Of a stretch of DNA of 64,000 nucleotides, positions 43,917 through 55,840 are shown one piece after another; position 1 is the stretch's first letter, and each line of letters starts with the position of its first letter. Location of the stretch: positions 1,736,001 through 1,800,000 of the forward strand of contig NZ_CP081958.1 in assembly GCF_019823105.1 (NCBI RefSeq), in the 5' to 3' direction. The DNA comes from Halobaculum magnesiiphilum. Lineage in GTDB: Archaea; Halobacteriota; Halobacteria; Halobacteriales; Haloferacaceae. Position numbers and translations under genes: made by a program. The notes beneath the pieces were generated by a model. It worked only from the letters and a program-made list of their open reading frames with translations. It was not told the origin of the DNA and searched no databases.

Positions 43917-44972
43917 CTATAGATCCGCGCCGACCGCGTCGTCGACGGAGTCGAAGCCGTCGCGCTCCAGCAGGTCGAGCAGCCCCTCGTTGATGTCGCG
44001 GGCGACGCTCGGCCCCTCGTAGACGAGGCCGGTGTACAACTGAACGAGGCTCGCACCGTTTCTGATCTTCGCGTACGCGCCCGCGGCGTCGGAGACGCCG
44101 CCGACGCCGACGACCGGCACGTCGGTGCGTTCGGCGATGAACCGCACCATGTTCGTCGCACGCTCCTCGATCGGCTTGCCCGAGAGGCCGCCCCGCTCGG
44201 CCCGTTGGGGGCTCCGCAGCGAGTCGGGTCGATCGGTGGTGGTGTTCGTCGCGATGACGCCGTCGAGATCGAGGTCGTCGACGACCGCGAGTGCCTCCTC
44301 GACGGCGGGTTCGGGGAGGTCCGGGGAGAACTTCACGAGCAGCGGGTCGGCGCCGGCGTCCGAGAGCGTTCCGAGGATCCGTTCGAGGGAGTCCCGGTTC
44401 TGTAGCGATCGCAGGCCGGGCGTGTTCGGCGAGGAGACGTTGACGGCGACGTAGTCGGCGTGGTCGCCGACGCGCTCGAACGTGTAGCGGTAATCGTCCG
44501 CCGCCTCCTCCAGCGGGGTCGACTTCGACTTGCCGACGTTAACGCCGAGCGGCACGTCGGGGGCGGGTTCGCGGTCGAGACGGTCGCCGACGATGTCGGC
44601 GCCGTCGTTGTTGAACCCCATGCGGTTGACGACGGCCTCGTCCTCGCGCAGGCGGAACATCCGTGGTTTCGGGTTCCCGGGCTGGCGTTCGGCGGTGACG
44701 CCGCCGACCTCGACGTGCCCGAAGCCGAGGGATGCGAGCGCACGCGGGACACGGGCGTTCTTGTCGAAGCCGGCGGCGACGCCGACGGGCGTCGGGAACT
44801 CGAGGCCGAACGCCTCCGTCTCCAGTCGCTCGTCGCCGACGGCGTACCGATCGCGGAGGAACGACTGGATCGGCGTTCCCTGTACGGCGCGCAACAGTCG
44901 TTGGGTGGTCTCGTGGGCGGTTTCGGCGGGGAGTGCGTACAGCGCCGGCTTCGCCAGGTCGTAGGCCCTCAT
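43917..44972 (-). CDS. pyrD: Dihydroorotate dehydrogenase, class 2
   Basis: PyrD oxidises dihydroorotate to orotate in pyrimidine synthesis and passes electrons to the quinone pool. The 351-residue protein has the class 2 N-terminal helical region (MRAYDLAKPALYALPAETAHETTQ), the FMN-binding barrel with AAGFDKNA, NRMGFNND, and the catalytic-serine loop VNVSSPNTPGLRSLQ. NTTTDRP and GVGGVSDAAGAYAKIRNGASLVQLYTG contact FMN and phosphate. Ser in the catalytic loop distinguishes class 2 from class 1 (Cys). ATG 44972 is chosen over upstream starts because homologues begin at this helix. Confidence 0.94.
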   Translation of the reverse strand: MRAYDLAKPALYALPAETAHETTQRLLRAVQGTPIQSFLRDRYAVGDERLETEAFGLEFPTPVGVAAGFDKNARVPRALASLGFGHVEVGGVTAERQPGNPKPRMFRLREDEAVVNRMGFNNDGADIVGDRLDREPAPDVPLGVNVGKSKSTPLEEAADDYRYTFERVGDHADYVAVNVSSPNTPGLRSLQNRDSLERILGTLSDAGADPLLVKFSPDLPEPAVEEALAVVDDLDLDGVIATNTTTDRPDSLRSPQRAERGGLSGKPIEERATNMVRFIAERTDVPVVGVGGVSDAAGAYAKIRNGASLVQLYTGLVYEGPSVARDINEGLLDLLERDGFDSVDDAVGADL

Positions 44973-45032
44973 TGCGATGCGTGTCCGAGTCTCAGACCGG
45001 GCACGCTCTTGAACTGCGGGGATCACCCGGTG

Positions 45033-45230
45033 TCAGAAGTCGTGTTCTACCTCGTCGGGGTCCGCCTTCTGGATGATAATCTTGCCGTCGCGGACGCGAA
45101 CGAACACTTCGTCGCCGATATCCATGCCGGCGACGGCGAGCTCGTCCTCGTGCAGGTTCACGTGGACGTTGTGGTACTCGCCGTTCTCGTCCTTGGCGCC
45201 ACTCGGACTGAGCGTCTTCTTCCGGACCAT
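45033..45230 (-). CDS. Small AbrB/SpoVT-like protein
   Basis: The 65-residue protein (MVRKKTLSPSGAKDENG) ends in a swapped-hairpin-like sequence: VNLHEDELAVAGMDIGDEVFVRVRDGKIIIQKAD. The pattern IGDEVFVRV-DGKIII is typical of AbrB/MazE antitoxin-type DNA-binding domains. A TATA-like CTTATGTG near 45268 lies about 30 nt upstream of the ATG. No toxin gene is adjacent, so a regulator or architectural role is more likely. Confidence 0.72.
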   Translation of the reverse strand: MVRKKTLSPSGAKDENGEYHNVHVNLHEDELAVAGMDIGDEVFVRVRDGKIIIQKADPDEVEHDF

Positions 45231-45518
45231 CGCCTTCGGTACTCCGTGAGTCCCCCGACGAGACACATAAGTGTTGTTTACGGCCGTCCGCGTGCGGTCG
45301 GCCGGACACGCACCCGGACGGGGTACCGCTTGTGGGATCGATGTGGTCGCGGAACCGATGTGATCACGTCCGCTGCGGCGGTCGGACGCCGCCGATCTCA
45401 CCCTCGCGGAATCGACAGCCCCCGGACCGGACATATGAATCTTTTCCCGAAGACGGGGTAATTTCCCCGATACGTTTATCATACAGTGTGTGTTCGCTTC
45501 ACACGGAGGCGAAAAACC

Positions 45519-45827
45519 ATGGTACGTGAGGACGGTAAGCGGAACTTCGCGCTGCGCGAGGGCGACGGCACCGAGGAGAGCGTCTTCTCCGGCAACACGC
45601 CGCGACAGGCGGCCCTGAAAGCCGCTCGTCGGCTCGAGCCGGCCAGCTCCGAGGACGCCGCCGACCGCGTCGAACTCCGGCTCCGAGAGAAGGGGACGGA
45701 CAAGGTCCACATCTACGAGGGATGGTCCTGGCGGGAGTCCGCGCCCGACAACAAACCCGACTGGATGCCCGATGAGATCACCGAGGCTAACGTGGCGAAG
45801 AAGGGCATCGAACACCTCGAGAGCTGA
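45519..45827 (+). CDS. Archaeal chromatin protein MC1
   Basis: MC1 is a small monomeric protein that bends DNA and helps compact archaeal chromatin. The 102-residue protein matches the family throughout: RNFALREGDGTEESVFSG, TPRQAALKAARRL, ELRLREKGTDKVHIYEGW, then the conserved PDWMPDEI loop and terminal helix VAKKGIEHLE. ATG 45519 follows a strong promoter (CGTTTATCATAC at 45473-45484) and a GGAGG about 8 nt before the start. It lies just upstream of the rRNA leader on the same strand. Confidence 0.95.
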   Translation: MVREDGKRNFALREGDGTEESVFSGNTPRQAALKAARRLEPASSEDAADRVELRLREKGTDKVHIYEGWSWRESAPDNKPDWMPDEITEANVAKKGIEHLES

Positions 45828-46010
45828 TCCGCGCACTGCACGTTCTTTGGGAACCGATCCGCCAGTCGCAACGCCGCCGATCGTCGATGGCGCGTTCGAC
45901 GGCCTCGTCTCGTCGTTCGCGAACCGAACCACGAGCTGAGTGTCGTTCACGGTCGTTCACGATGACGGGCCGTGAAACCGCATGACGTAGCGGTGGCGAG
46001 ACGACGGCCT

Positions 46011-46045
46011 TTTATGTTCCCCTGCCATCCGAAGAAATGCGAAGG
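46011..46045 (+). promoter_or_regulatory. rRNA promoter P1
   Basis: TATA-like TTTATGTTCC (46011-46020) lies about 24 bp before TGCGAAGG (46038-46045). The same start-site word TGCGAAG recurs at P2, as in the repeated rRNA promoters of other haloarchaea. Confidence 0.65.
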
Positions 46046-46110
46046 TCGCACGGGACGCCCCGGCGACACGGCACACCCTTCCGGGGTGTGTCGTAGTTCG
46101 TTCCGATGTC

Positions 46111-46146
46111 CTTATCAACGGCAAAGACATCGGATGGAATGCGAAG
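46111..46146 (+). promoter_or_regulatory. rRNA promoter P2
   Basis: TATA-like CTTATCAA (46111-46118) lies about 26 bp before TGCGAAG (46140-46146). The spacing and initiation word match P1. A TTCG about 15 bp upstream may be a BRE or upstream element. Confidence 0.7.
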
Positions 46147-46232
46147 ACACGACGCGAGTCGAGGTGGTTCAACTCCGCCGCGGTTCGCTTCGGTAACGGG
46201 CTTCGAAGGGGTTAAGTCCCCTCGCGAAGTAC

Positions 46233-46268
46233 GTTAATATCCGCAAGAGATGAGGATTCCGCCCCTGC
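46233..46268 (+). promoter_or_regulatory. Possible rRNA promoter P3
   Basis: GTTAATATCC (46233-46242) is a good TATA box, and TGCGG occurs at about 46265. The start-site word is less like P1 and P2, so this promoter is tentative. Confidence 0.4.
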
Positions 46269-46293
46269 GGTCCGCCGCAAGACGGTATCTGAT

Positions 46294-46358
46294 GTGAGCC
46301 TCGATAGTTCGGTGTCACCCGATCGGTGTCGCCGAACATGGACCACGCAATGGTGAGG
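46294..46358 (+). repeat. Left arm of the 16S rRNA processing stem
   Basis: GTGAGCCTCGATAGTTCGGT and following bases are complementary to 47909-47970 after 16S (CGAACTATCGAGGCTCGCTC near its end). The paired arms form the long stem with a bulge-helix-bulge that the splicing endonuclease cuts in haloarchaea. Confidence 0.85.
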
Positions 46359-46409
46359 TCACGCTTCGCGCGTGACTTCCCGCCACCCCCTCCCCTCGCG
46401 GGGAGGAAC

Positions 46410-47880
<1,471 letters not shown>

Positions 47881-47908
47881 ACAGATCGAGACCAGGGCGA
47901 CGCCCTGG

Positions 47909-47970
47909 CTCACCTTTCGGTCCGTTCCCGACGCCGATCGGGCACCTTCGAACTATCGAGGCTCGCTCAC
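47909..47970 (+). repeat. Right arm of the 16S rRNA processing stem
   Basis: CGACGCCGATCGGGCACCTT and CGAACTATCGAGGCTCGCTC pair with 46294-46358 upstream of 16S. The complementarity defines the pre-16S excision stem. Confidence 0.85.
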
Positions 47971-47986
47971 GCCCCCTGACGGGGGT

Positions 47987-48058
47987 GGGCCCATAGCTCA
48001 GTGGTAGAGTGCCTCCTTTGCAAGGAGGATGCCCTGGGTTCGAATCCCAGTGGGTCCA
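47987..48058 (+). tRNA. tRNA-Ala (TGC) in the 16S-23S spacer
   Basis: The acceptor stem GGGCCCA pairs with TGGGTCC (one G-U), with discriminator A. The D-arm is GCTCAGTGGTAGAGT. Anticodon stem CTCCT/AGGAG encloses TTTGCAA, giving TGC. The T-arm is CTGGG-TTCGAAT-CCCAG. Its position between 16S and 23S is the standard euryarchaeal arrangement. Confidence 0.96.
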
Positions 48059-48213
48059 TGTATTCGGGGTCCATCGTGAACCGTGCGCCTTATATGGCGG
48101 ACGGCGATACGATGAATCCCGACGCAAGACCGATGCACCATTCCGCGAGAGCGGGAATGGGAAGGGTCGATGTACGCTCGCATGCCACCCATGCGACGTG
48201 CGATGACGACCGT

Positions 48214-48270
48214 ATGTACGTGCAATCCAGACGTCCACTGGACCCGTTCACCGGGTCACAGTGTACCATC
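48214..48270 (+). repeat. Left arm of the 23S rRNA processing stem
   Basis: ATGTACGTGCAATCCAG, GGACCCGTTCAC and CACAGTG are complementary in order to 51191-51246 after 23S. They form the pre-23S bulge-helix-bulge stem. Confidence 0.85.
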
Positions 48271-48276
48271 AGTCAA

Positions 48277-51190
<2,914 letters not shown>

Positions 51191-51246
51191 ATGCACTGGG
51201 ACCCATCGTGAACGGGTCCAGGCGTTACCTGGATTGCACGTACATA
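51191..51246 (+). repeat. Right arm of the 23S rRNA processing stem
   Basis: GCACTGGGACCCATCGTGAA, CGGGTCCAGG and CTGGATTGCACGTACAT pair with 48214-48270. Cleavage here releases pre-23S from 5S. Confidence 0.85.
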
Positions 51247-51300
51247 CTGGTCGACAGACCGACGCAGGCATTACATCGGATCGTTCCCGATGGTCGGCCT

Positions 51301-51422
51301 TCGGGCGGCCACAGCGGCGGGGCACCACCCGTACCCATCCCGAACACGGAAGTTAAGCCCGCCAGCGTTCCGGCAAGTCCTGGAGTGCGAGAGCCTCTGG
51401 AAACACCGGTTCGCCGCCCACC
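51301..51422 (+). rRNA. rrf: 5S ribosomal RNA
   Basis: The segment contains GGCGGCCACAGCGGCGGGG, the universally conserved CCCATCCCGAACACGGAAG, TTAAGCCCGCCAGCGTTCC and the closing GGTTCGCCGCCCACC. The terminal stem GGGCGGC/GCCGCCC pairs. Length is about 122 nt, as in other haloarchaea; ends are approximate. Confidence 0.95.
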
Positions 51423-51439
51423 ACTCATACGCAACACAC

Positions 51440-51472
51440 AACGGCTCACCAGCACCGCGCTGGTGGGCCGTT
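51440..51472 (+). terminator. Strong stem-loop after 5S rRNA
   Basis: AACGGCTCACCAGC (51440-51453) pairs with GCTGGTGGGCCGTT (51459-51472) around ACCGC, with a G-T and otherwise nearly perfect match. CTGCATTT follows. It could terminate or process the rRNA transcript before tRNA-Cys. Confidence 0.55.
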
Positions 51473-51581
51473 CTGCATTTATAGACACACGCACGTACAC
51501 GCCGCCAGCGACGGCTTCGTCGATCGGCTCGAACGGCGGATCCGCTAGGCTTAAACGCCTTACACGCCTCCGTTCAGGTGC

Positions 51582-51657
51582 GCCAAGGTGGCAGAGTCCG
51601 GCCATACGCATCTCCCTGCAGAGGAGAACCACGCCGGTTCAAATCCGGCCCTTGGCT
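51582..51657 (+). tRNA. tRNA-Cys (GCA)
   Basis: The acceptor stem GCCAAGG pairs with CCTTGGC, with discriminator T. Anticodon stem TCTCC/GGAGA encloses CTGCAGA, giving GCA. The T-arm is GCCGG-TTCAAAT-CCGGC. Its own TATA-like box CTTAAACG lies at about 51550. It closes the rRNA operon, as in other haloarchaea. Confidence 0.95.
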
Positions 51658-51745
51658 TTCTCGTGCGCGCGGACGATCGCGGAGCCGCGGTACTGCGTTC
51701 CCCCGAAAGAAAACGGTTAAACTCCGGGCGACCCGTGGCTCACGT

Positions 51746-52621
51746 ATGCAACGACGCGCCGCGGTCATTTACGTCGCGTTCTTCCTCGTCGTGGGGGCGG
51801 CCTCGTTCTCGCTTATCGCGACAGCGAGCGCGCCGCAGCTCTCCTTCGAGAATCCGGACCACGAGTTGAGCGAGGGCGATCCGCTCACGGTCGATGGGAC
51901 GGAGTACGTCGTACAGGGTATCTCCGCCGAAATGGAGGGCGGTGGCGGCGGCGGTCACGGTGGCGGCGGTCAGGCCGAGCTGGTTCGCTCCGGGACGCTG
52001 AACACGACCAACGAGTCGGCCCGCTACACCGTCGAGTGGGCGAACGACTCGACCGTCACGTACGACGGGCAGGACTGGACCGTCGCCACCGACAACGAGT
52101 CCGAATCGGTCACGCTGACGGAGGTCATCGACCGCACGGCGATCCTCGAGAACGACTCCGACGTCGAGAACGAGACGACGACCGTCGACGGGGAGGAGTA
52201 CGTGGTCGAGCGCGCCGACGGTAACGAGAGCCGAGAGCTGATCCCCGTCGACGACTACTTCCCCGAGCCCGAGACGCGCGAGTACGCAGTCGGAGACGAA
52301 CTCGAGGACATCGAGAACAACACCGCGACGGTCGCGTCGGTGAGTTCGGACGCCGCGACGCTGGAGTACTTCGCGCCGCGGACAACCGAGATCTCGGTGT
52401 CGGACGCGGCGAACGTGACGGTCGGTTCGACGACGTACTTCGCGCACTTCCCGAACAACGAGACGATGGTGCTCACCCAGGAGTTCGACACGTACGCCCA
52501 ATACGAGGAGGAGACCGCGATGCAGACCACGATGACGAACGGACTGTGGGGCGTCACGATCGTCAGCGGGCTGTCGGCGTTCCTCCTGATGGGAATGGCG
52601 TATCTCCCGAACCGGTACTGA
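51746..52621 (+). CDS. Exported membrane-anchored protein with acidic repeats
   Basis: The 291-residue protein has an N-terminal helix (AAVIYVAFFLVVGAASFSLI), a Gly/His-rich linker (EMEGGGGGGHGGGG), and an acidic extracellular region. A short module recurs there (DGTEYVVQGI, TYDGQDWTV, DGEEYVVERA). A C-terminal helix (LWGVTIVSGLSAFLLMGMAY) follows. Both ends are likely cytoplasmic. Many N-x-S/T sites suggest glycosylation. ATG 51746 lies 28 nt after TTAAACTCC, fitting a leaderless message. Function unknown. Confidence 0.8.
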   Translation: MQRRAAVIYVAFFLVVGAASFSLIATASAPQLSFENPDHELSEGDPLTVDGTEYVVQGISAEMEGGGGGGHGGGGQAELVRSGTLNTTNESARYTVEWANDSTVTYDGQDWTVATDNESESVTLTEVIDRTAILENDSDVENETTTVDGEEYVVERADGNESRELIPVDDYFPEPETREYAVGDELEDIENNTATVASVSSDAATLEYFAPRTTEISVSDAANVTVGSTTYFAHFPNNETMVLTQEFDTYAQYEEETAMQTTMTNGLWGVTIVSGLSAFLLMGMAYLPNRY

Positions 52622-52675
52622 GCCGTCCGCGCGACATCCCTCGACTTCTCCGCTCGTCCGCTTCCCGAGCGACGG

Positions 52676-53053
52676 CTATCCGTCGAACCGGTACAGCGAC
52701 GTGACGAACGGGAGGCGGTTGAACATCCAGTAGGCGACCGGCAGCCCGACGATCGTGATCGCGAGGAACGCGGCGACGTTCGCCCACAGGAGGCTGAGCC
52801 ACCAGCCGACGAGCACGAAGTAGACGCCGCGGACGAGCAGCGACCGCTGGCCGCGGGCGTCATCGGGCGCCGACAGCGACCGCGGTTCCTTGAGCGTCAA
52901 CACCGTCGGCACGAGGTTGATCAGTTTGATCCCCAGCGGGAGCCCGATCACGGTGGCGTTGAGGAACCACGCGAGGTTGACGACCGCGGGCGTGGCCCAC
53001 CAGCCGACGGCGACGAACCACAGCGCGCGAGTGAACAGCGAGCGTTGTGCCAT
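52676..53053 (-). CDS. YccF-like membrane protein
   Basis: The 125-residue protein has two similar halves, each with a FVAVGWW or FVLVGWW helix start and a second helix ending in IGLPLGIKLINLVP or VGLPVAYWMFNRLP. This internal duplication, with conserved Gly-Leu-Pro, matches the YccF domain family of unknown function. It starts at ATG 53053, downstream of the tRNA-fragment repeats. Helices number about four. Confidence 0.78.
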   Translation of the reverse strand: MAQRSLFTRALWFVAVGWWATPAVVNLAWFLNATVIGLPLGIKLINLVPTVLTLKEPRSLSAPDDARGQRSLLVRGVYFVLVGWWLSLLWANVAAFLAITIVGLPVAYWMFNRLPFVTSLYRFDG

Positions 53054-53136
53054 GTCGGGAAGACGCGCTCGGAGGGTGAATCCCTTGTGTCGCTCCGCTC
53101 ACGGCTCACTATCGAGACCTCACTGCGTTCGGCCTC

Positions 53137-53410
53137 GCAACGGGCGCGACGGGAGTATGAACTACGCCGAGACGTGCTCGCTTCGCTGTGCGCGTCTCGT
53201 CTAGTTCAAAATCGCTGTGTGTCGCCCTCCGGGTCTCGCTATCGCTCGACCACTACGGGCGCGACGGGATTATGAACCACGGTCGGGCGTACTCGGCTCG
53301 CTTCGCTCGCCTGCGTGCGACCTCCCTGCTTCAAATCCCGTCTTCCGAGCGGTTCCGGTCGCTCGCTGTCGCTCGCGACACGGAACACGGGCGCGACGGG
53401 ATTTGAACCC
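53137..53410 (-). repeat. Repeated copies of the tRNA-Arg 3' end
   Basis: GGGCGCGACGGGA occurs at 53137, 53257 and in the tRNA itself at 53389, followed each time by a T-arm-like [G/T]TATGAAC or TTTGAAC. Spacing is 120 and 132 bp. The intervening units share the order GCTCGCTTCGCT ... TTCAAA ... CTATCGCTCG/CTGTCGCTCG. They look like decayed tandem repeats carrying the tRNA 3' end, as left by repeated integration or duplication. No integrase gene is nearby. Confidence 0.6.
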
Positions 53411-53494
53411 GCGACCGTCGGATGGCTCCCCCCGCCGGAAACACCGACGCGGATAGAAGTCCGACGCTCTGAATCCGGACTGAGCTACGCGCCC
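53388..53494 (-). tRNA. tRNA-Arg (TCT) with intron
   Basis: The acceptor stem GGGCGCG pairs with CGCGCCC, with discriminator G. The D-arm is GCTC...GAGC. Anticodon stem TCGGA/TCCGA encloses loop CTTCTA-A, giving TCT. A 30-nt intron (53424-53453) interrupts the loop after position 37, the canonical archaeal site. The T-arm is GCGGG-TTCAAAT-CCCGT. Removing the intron leaves 77 nt. It needs the bulge-helix-bulge endonuclease for maturation. Confidence 0.85.
53424..53453 (-). other. Intron of tRNA-Arg (TCT)
   Basis: The minus strand reads TCCGCGTCGGTGTTTCCGGC and then GGGGGGAGCC. It lies between A37 and A38 of the tRNA. Base pairing between exon and intron could make a bulge-helix-bulge with 4-bp central helix, though I could not fold it. 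Confidence 0.7.
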
Positions 53495-53596
53495 TCGGGT
53501 GAGAACACACGCGGGGAAGTCAAAAGCGGCGCGGTCGCGTCCGGCGGGGTCGTCCGTCTCGCAGGCTTTAATCCGGCCAGCGGCGAACGGACGGTG

Positions 53597-54190
53597 ATGC
53601 GAGTCATCGGAACGGTCGGCCTGCCCGGCAGCGGGAAGGGCGAGGCCGCCGCGGTCGCCGAGGAGGAGGGCGTTCCCGTCGTCACCATGGGGGATGTCAT
53701 CCGCGCGGAGTGTCGCGACCGCGGGCTCGACCCCGCAGAGCACCACGGCGCGATCGCCCGCGCACTCCGCGAGGAGAACGGCCCCGCCGCGATCGCCGAT
53801 CGCTCGATCCCGCTGATCGAGGAGGCCGCCGCCGCGGGCGACACGGACGCCGTGCTCGTCGACGGCCTGCGCGCGCCCGTCGAGCTGGAGCGCTTCCGCG
53901 AACGGTTCGGCGACGACTTCACGCTCGTCGCCATCACCGCGCCGTTCGATCTACGCGCCGAACGGCTCGGCGACCGCGGACGCGACGACTCCGACGTTGA
54001 CCGGGAGGCGTTGCGCGACCGCGAGGAGCGCGAACTCGGCTTCGGCATGGGCGAGGTCATCGACGCCGCAGACGTGACCATCGAGAACACCGACACGCTC
54101 GCGGCGTTCCGCGACCGCGTCCGGGCCGTGCTGCGGGGGAACGCCGACGCCCCCGATCCCGCCGTCGACGCGACGGAGGTGGAGAAGTGA
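53597..54190 (+). CDS. UPF0200-family P-loop nucleotide kinase-like protein
   Basis: The 197-residue protein starts MRVIGTVGLPGSGKGEAAAV, a P-loop (GLPGSGKG) right after the first strand. It continues with VVTMGDVIRAECRDRGLDP, typical of UPF0200/COG0237, a dephospho-CoA-kinase-like archaeal family. ADRSIPLIEE and DGLRAPVELERF follow. The reaction is not established. Its stop overlaps the next GTG (GTGA), so it is coupled with UPF0201. Confidence 0.85.
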   Translation: MRVIGTVGLPGSGKGEAAAVAEEEGVPVVTMGDVIRAECRDRGLDPAEHHGAIARALREENGPAAIADRSIPLIEEAAAAGDTDAVLVDGLRAPVELERFRERFGDDFTLVAITAPFDLRAERLGDRGRDDSDVDREALRDREERELGFGMGEVIDAADVTIENTDTLAAFRDRVRAVLRGNADAPDPAVDATEVEK

Positions 54191-54609
54191 CGACCGTCTA
54201 CAGCGTCGACGCGCGGATCGAGGCGCCGGTGCGCGACACCGAGGTGACCGACCGCGTCCGCGACGCCGTCGAGGCGCTGTTTCCCAACGCGGAGTTCGTC
54301 TCCGAGCCGGGCACCCTCGTCGCCGAGACGCACACGCTCGATGACTTCTCCGACAAGCTCCACGAACAGGAGATCCTCGACACCGCACGCCGCGAGTTCG
54401 AGCGCAACCGTACCGACGACGGCTTCACGTTCAACCTGAAGAAGCAGGCCGCCTTCCAGGGCGTCGTCAACTTCGCCGTCGGCGACCCCGACGAGCTGGG
54501 CGACATCTCCGTGGAGGTGACCGTCCGCTCGCCGTCGGTCGAGGAGTACATCGACCACCTCGCGCCGCCCACCGAGGACGGCGCGCCCGTCGACCCCGAC
54601 AGCCGCTGA
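54187..54609 (+). CDS. UPF0201-family RNA-binding-like protein
   Basis: The 140-residue protein (MTTVYSVDARIEAPV) matches the archaeal UPF0201/COG1325 family, predicted exosome-associated or RNA-binding proteins with a ferredoxin-like fold. Family features are EALFPNAEF, HEQEILDTARREFERN, FNLKKQAAFQGVVNFAV and the DISVEV strand. GTG 54187 overlaps the UPF0200 stop. The pair is conserved in many archaea. Confidence 0.85.
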   Translation: MTTVYSVDARIEAPVRDTEVTDRVRDAVEALFPNAEFVSEPGTLVAETHTLDDFSDKLHEQEILDTARREFERNRTDDGFTFNLKKQAAFQGVVNFAVGDPDELGDISVEVTVRSPSVEEYIDHLAPPTEDGAPVDPDSR

Positions 54610-54737
54610 CCGCGAACGCCGCCGGGTTCGACGGCCCGCGGACGGGACAGGCAATCGCCGAGCGAAGGGGTAGGCGGTCGACGAGCGAGAAGGCAGGTGA
54701 TCGCCGAGCGACGGGCTCGGCGGTCGGCGGGACCCTG

Positions 54738-55190
54738 TTATCGCCCCGAGAGGTGGACGTGGATCACGCGGTCGCAGTCGACCTCGCCGCACACCGGGCA
54801 CGCGTCGTCGCCCCCGCCCTCAGTCGTCCGCCCGTCCGCCAACATCGCGGCGCCCTCGGGATCGAGGTCGGCGGCCGCGAGCACGACCCGTTCGCCCGCG
54901 TGGCCGAGGACGTACCCGCCGTCGCGCTCGCGAACGAACCGGCCGCGCAGCTCCCCGAGGTGGTAGTTGAACCGGCCGGTGTCGCGCATCCCGACCCGCT
55001 CGCGCAGCGTCGAGAACGACAGCGGCCCGTCGGCCGCCGCCAACTCGCGGAGGATCGCGATCCGGTGCTCGGAGGCGAGCGCGGAGAGGGCGTCGGCGGC
55101 GTCGCGGGCGGCGTCGTCGCCCTGGGGGTCGGCGTCCCCGGCGCGCGCGTCGTCGCGCGAGGCGGACGGCCCCGTCGGTGTGAACTCCAT
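54738..55190 (-). CDS. ArsR-like winged-helix regulator
   Basis: The 150-residue protein has a disordered acidic leader (about 1-32), a winged-helix domain (ALASEHRIAILRELA, then TLRERVGMRDTGRFNYHLGEL as the recognition region), and a C-terminal zinc-like knuckle CPVCGEVDC. This is the common haloarchaeal ArsR/DUF7347-type regulator. A TATA-like CATACTTTTCG lies about 27-30 nt upstream. Targets are unknown; it stands next to the MgtE pair. Confidence 0.85.
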   Translation of the reverse strand: MEFTPTGPSASRDDARAGDADPQGDDAARDAADALSALASEHRIAILRELAAADGPLSFSTLRERVGMRDTGRFNYHLGELRGRFVRERDGGYVLGHAGERVVLAAADLDPEGAAMLADGRTTEGGGDDACPVCGEVDCDRVIHVHLSGR

Positions 55191-55282
55191 GTCGGGGCGG
55201 GCGGCCGCCTCCGTGACATACTTTTCGTGTAGGCGATCGGACAGAATCGCCGTTCACGGAACGCGTATCGCGTTCCCGGGAC

Positions 55283-55840
55283 TCACGTGAACGCCACTAC
55301 GGCCGCGAACAGCACGACGATGCCGAGCACGTCGCAGACGTTGGTGACCACGGGGATGACCACGTCGTCGGGGTCGAGCGAGAGCCGGTAGGCCGTGTAC
55401 GTCGCCGCGAGCGTCACCGCGACCGCGAGGACGGCGAGGGCGACGCCGGCCGACAGCGCGACCACGAGCACCGTCCCCGGCCCGAGCGTCGTCTCGCCGA
55501 CGAGCGCCGCGAGGGCCCACGCGCCGAGGCCGATGACCGGGAACAGGGTCACCGCGAGCGCGACCGTGGCGACGGCGTTGCCCGCGAGCTCGTCGTCCGC
55601 GGGGTCGAAGGAGAGCGTCCCGAGGTGGAACGCCGTCGAGAGCCGCGCCGCGAGGATCGACCCGAGGTTGCCCGCGGTGCCGATCGTGACCGGAACGAGC
55701 ACGAGCAGCGACGGCGACCGGAGCAGCCGGTCCTCCAGCGCGCCGAGCACCAGCCCCGACCCCAGCTCGACGAGCGCGAGCGCGAGCAACACGGGCAACA
55801 TCGCGCGGGTGATCGCGCGGACGGACCACTCGGTCGGCAC
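55283..55840 (-). CDS. MgtE-like transporter half (second)
   Basis: The 185-residue protein is a single MgtE membrane domain: five helices with the conserved VPVTIGTAGNLGSILAARLSTAFHLG motif between helices 1 and 2 and PVVTNVCDVLGI near the end. These bind Mg2+ in the pore. It starts with GTG directly after the stop of the upstream half. No cytoplasmic N or CBS domain is attached, so ion sensing is absent. Confidence 0.88.
   Translation of the reverse strand: MPTEWSVRAITRAMLPVLLALALVELGSGLVLGALEDRLLRSPSLLVLVPVTIGTAGNLGSILAARLSTAFHLGTLSFDPADDELAGNAVATVALAVTLFPVIGLGAWALAALVGETTLGPGTVLVVALSAGVALAVLAVAVTLAATYTAYRLSLDPDDVVIPVVTNVCDVLGIVVLFAAVVAFT

Larger units (their letters stand above)
45828..46409 (+). 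promoter_or_regulatory. rRNA operon leader and promoter region
   Basis: This 582-bp gene-free stretch before 16S rRNA holds at least two and perhaps three promoters (46011, 46111, 46233) and the left arm of the 16S processing stem (46294-46358). The first 180 bp after MC1 show no distinct feature. Confidence 0.8.

Noticed and set aside
53137-53380. Complete second tRNA gene
   Set aside because: Only the acceptor and T-arm part of the tRNA is repeated; no D-arm or anticodon arm is present.
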